A DNA stretch of 64,000 nt, taken from the NCBI GenBank assembly GCA_938743325.2, contig OW568876.1:682001-746000 (forward strand). The letters run 5' to 3'. Position numbers and translations under genes: made by a program. Below the pieces are notes generated by a model. That model saw nothing but the letters and a program-made list of their open reading frames with translations, searched no databases and was not told where the DNA came from. The stretch is from Pycnococcus provasolii. Taxonomy: Eukaryota; Chlorophyta; Pseudoscourfieldiophyceae; Pseudoscourfieldiales; Pycnococcaceae. Of the stretch, positions 63,891-64,000 are shown in pieces (within the stretch, counting starts at the first letter, position 1; each line of letters begins with the position of its first letter).

Positions 63891-64000
63891 TCAAAGAAAA
63901 CCGCCTTCACCACCTCCCGTTACCGTCTCCGGTAAGAGCTTAAAGCTCATCGCGAATGACGCGCGGGCTTCCTGCTCGCGCTCGTCGTACGAGAGCGAGT
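63891..64000 (-). CDS. 3' end of a gene running off the window
   Basis: The minus strand reads SLSYDEREQEARASFAMSFK then LLPETVTGGGEGGFL and a TGA at 63891-63893. The frame is open to the window edge. The family cannot be told from ~35 residues. It converges on the decayed gene. Confidence 0.6.
   Translation of the reverse strand, partial: SLSYDEREQEARASFAMSFKLLPETVTGGGEGGFL

Overview
The window is nuclear DNA of a eukaryotic microalga, most likely a small green alga of prasinophyte grade. The signs are a plant-type TEY MAP kinase, a calredoxin (an EF-hand plus thioredoxin fusion known from green algae), an ASY1/HOP1-like HORMA protein, a complex I gamma-carbonic-anhydrase-like subunit, a BASS-type plastid transporter, an exostosin fused to an SUEL lectin domain, and a tRNA gene whose halves are in reversed order. 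Genes are dense, lie on both strands and are nearly intron-free. The only intron I can place splits the ASY1 homologue. The genus cannot be fixed from this sequence alone.

Layout. 0-11.4 kb: coiled-coil protein, exostosin/lectin, MAPK, calredoxin, a plastid-like protein, an NTF2-like protein, the broken tail of a metal-transport (CDF/MTP) gene, and ASY1. 11.6-17 kb: Yippee, a large acylated protein with an MLKL-like helical domain and a GAF domain, and two unknown proteins. 17.2-19.8 kb: a transposon patch (a foldback element with perfect 112-bp inverted ends, then a broken DIRS-like element between 151-bp direct repeats). 19.9-27.8 kb: BASS transporter, gamma-CAL, IPT protein, WEE1 kinase, RCC1-repeat protein and an unknown basic protein. 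28.0-41.7 kb: one uninterrupted 4,553-codon gene joining a Patched/RND-type membrane domain to many PLAT-like repeats and several EF-hands. 43.1-48.0 kb: mitochondrial ribosomal protein uL2, Mediator subunit 10 and a secreted mucin-like trypsin. 48.4-52 kb: an accessory patch (tRNA copy, truncated gene copy, a compact Copia-type LTR element, an RCC1-gene fragment). 52-61 kb: katanin-like ATPase, an unknown protein, a BAX-inhibitor/Lifeguard protein, proteasome alpha-7, a CID protein, NSA2 and a decapping-activator-like protein. 61.2-64 kb: second tRNA copy, another foldback element, a decayed gene and the 3' end of a further gene.

Three features tie the window together. First, telomere-like CCCTAA arrays or telo-boxes sit in the shared upstream region of several divergent gene pairs. 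Second, a 572-bp segment holding the permuted tRNA and the start of the decapping-like gene is present twice in inverted orientation, about 11.7 kb apart. The copy near 48.5 kb adjoins the Copia insertion. Third, a short fragment of the RCC1-repeat gene lies 26 kb from its parent. The region is therefore a stable housekeeping neighbourhood with two recently rearranged patches (17-20 kb and 48-52/61-62 kb).

Start codons were set at ATG. Where the longest open frame began with GTG or TTG, the first sensible internal ATG was chosen.
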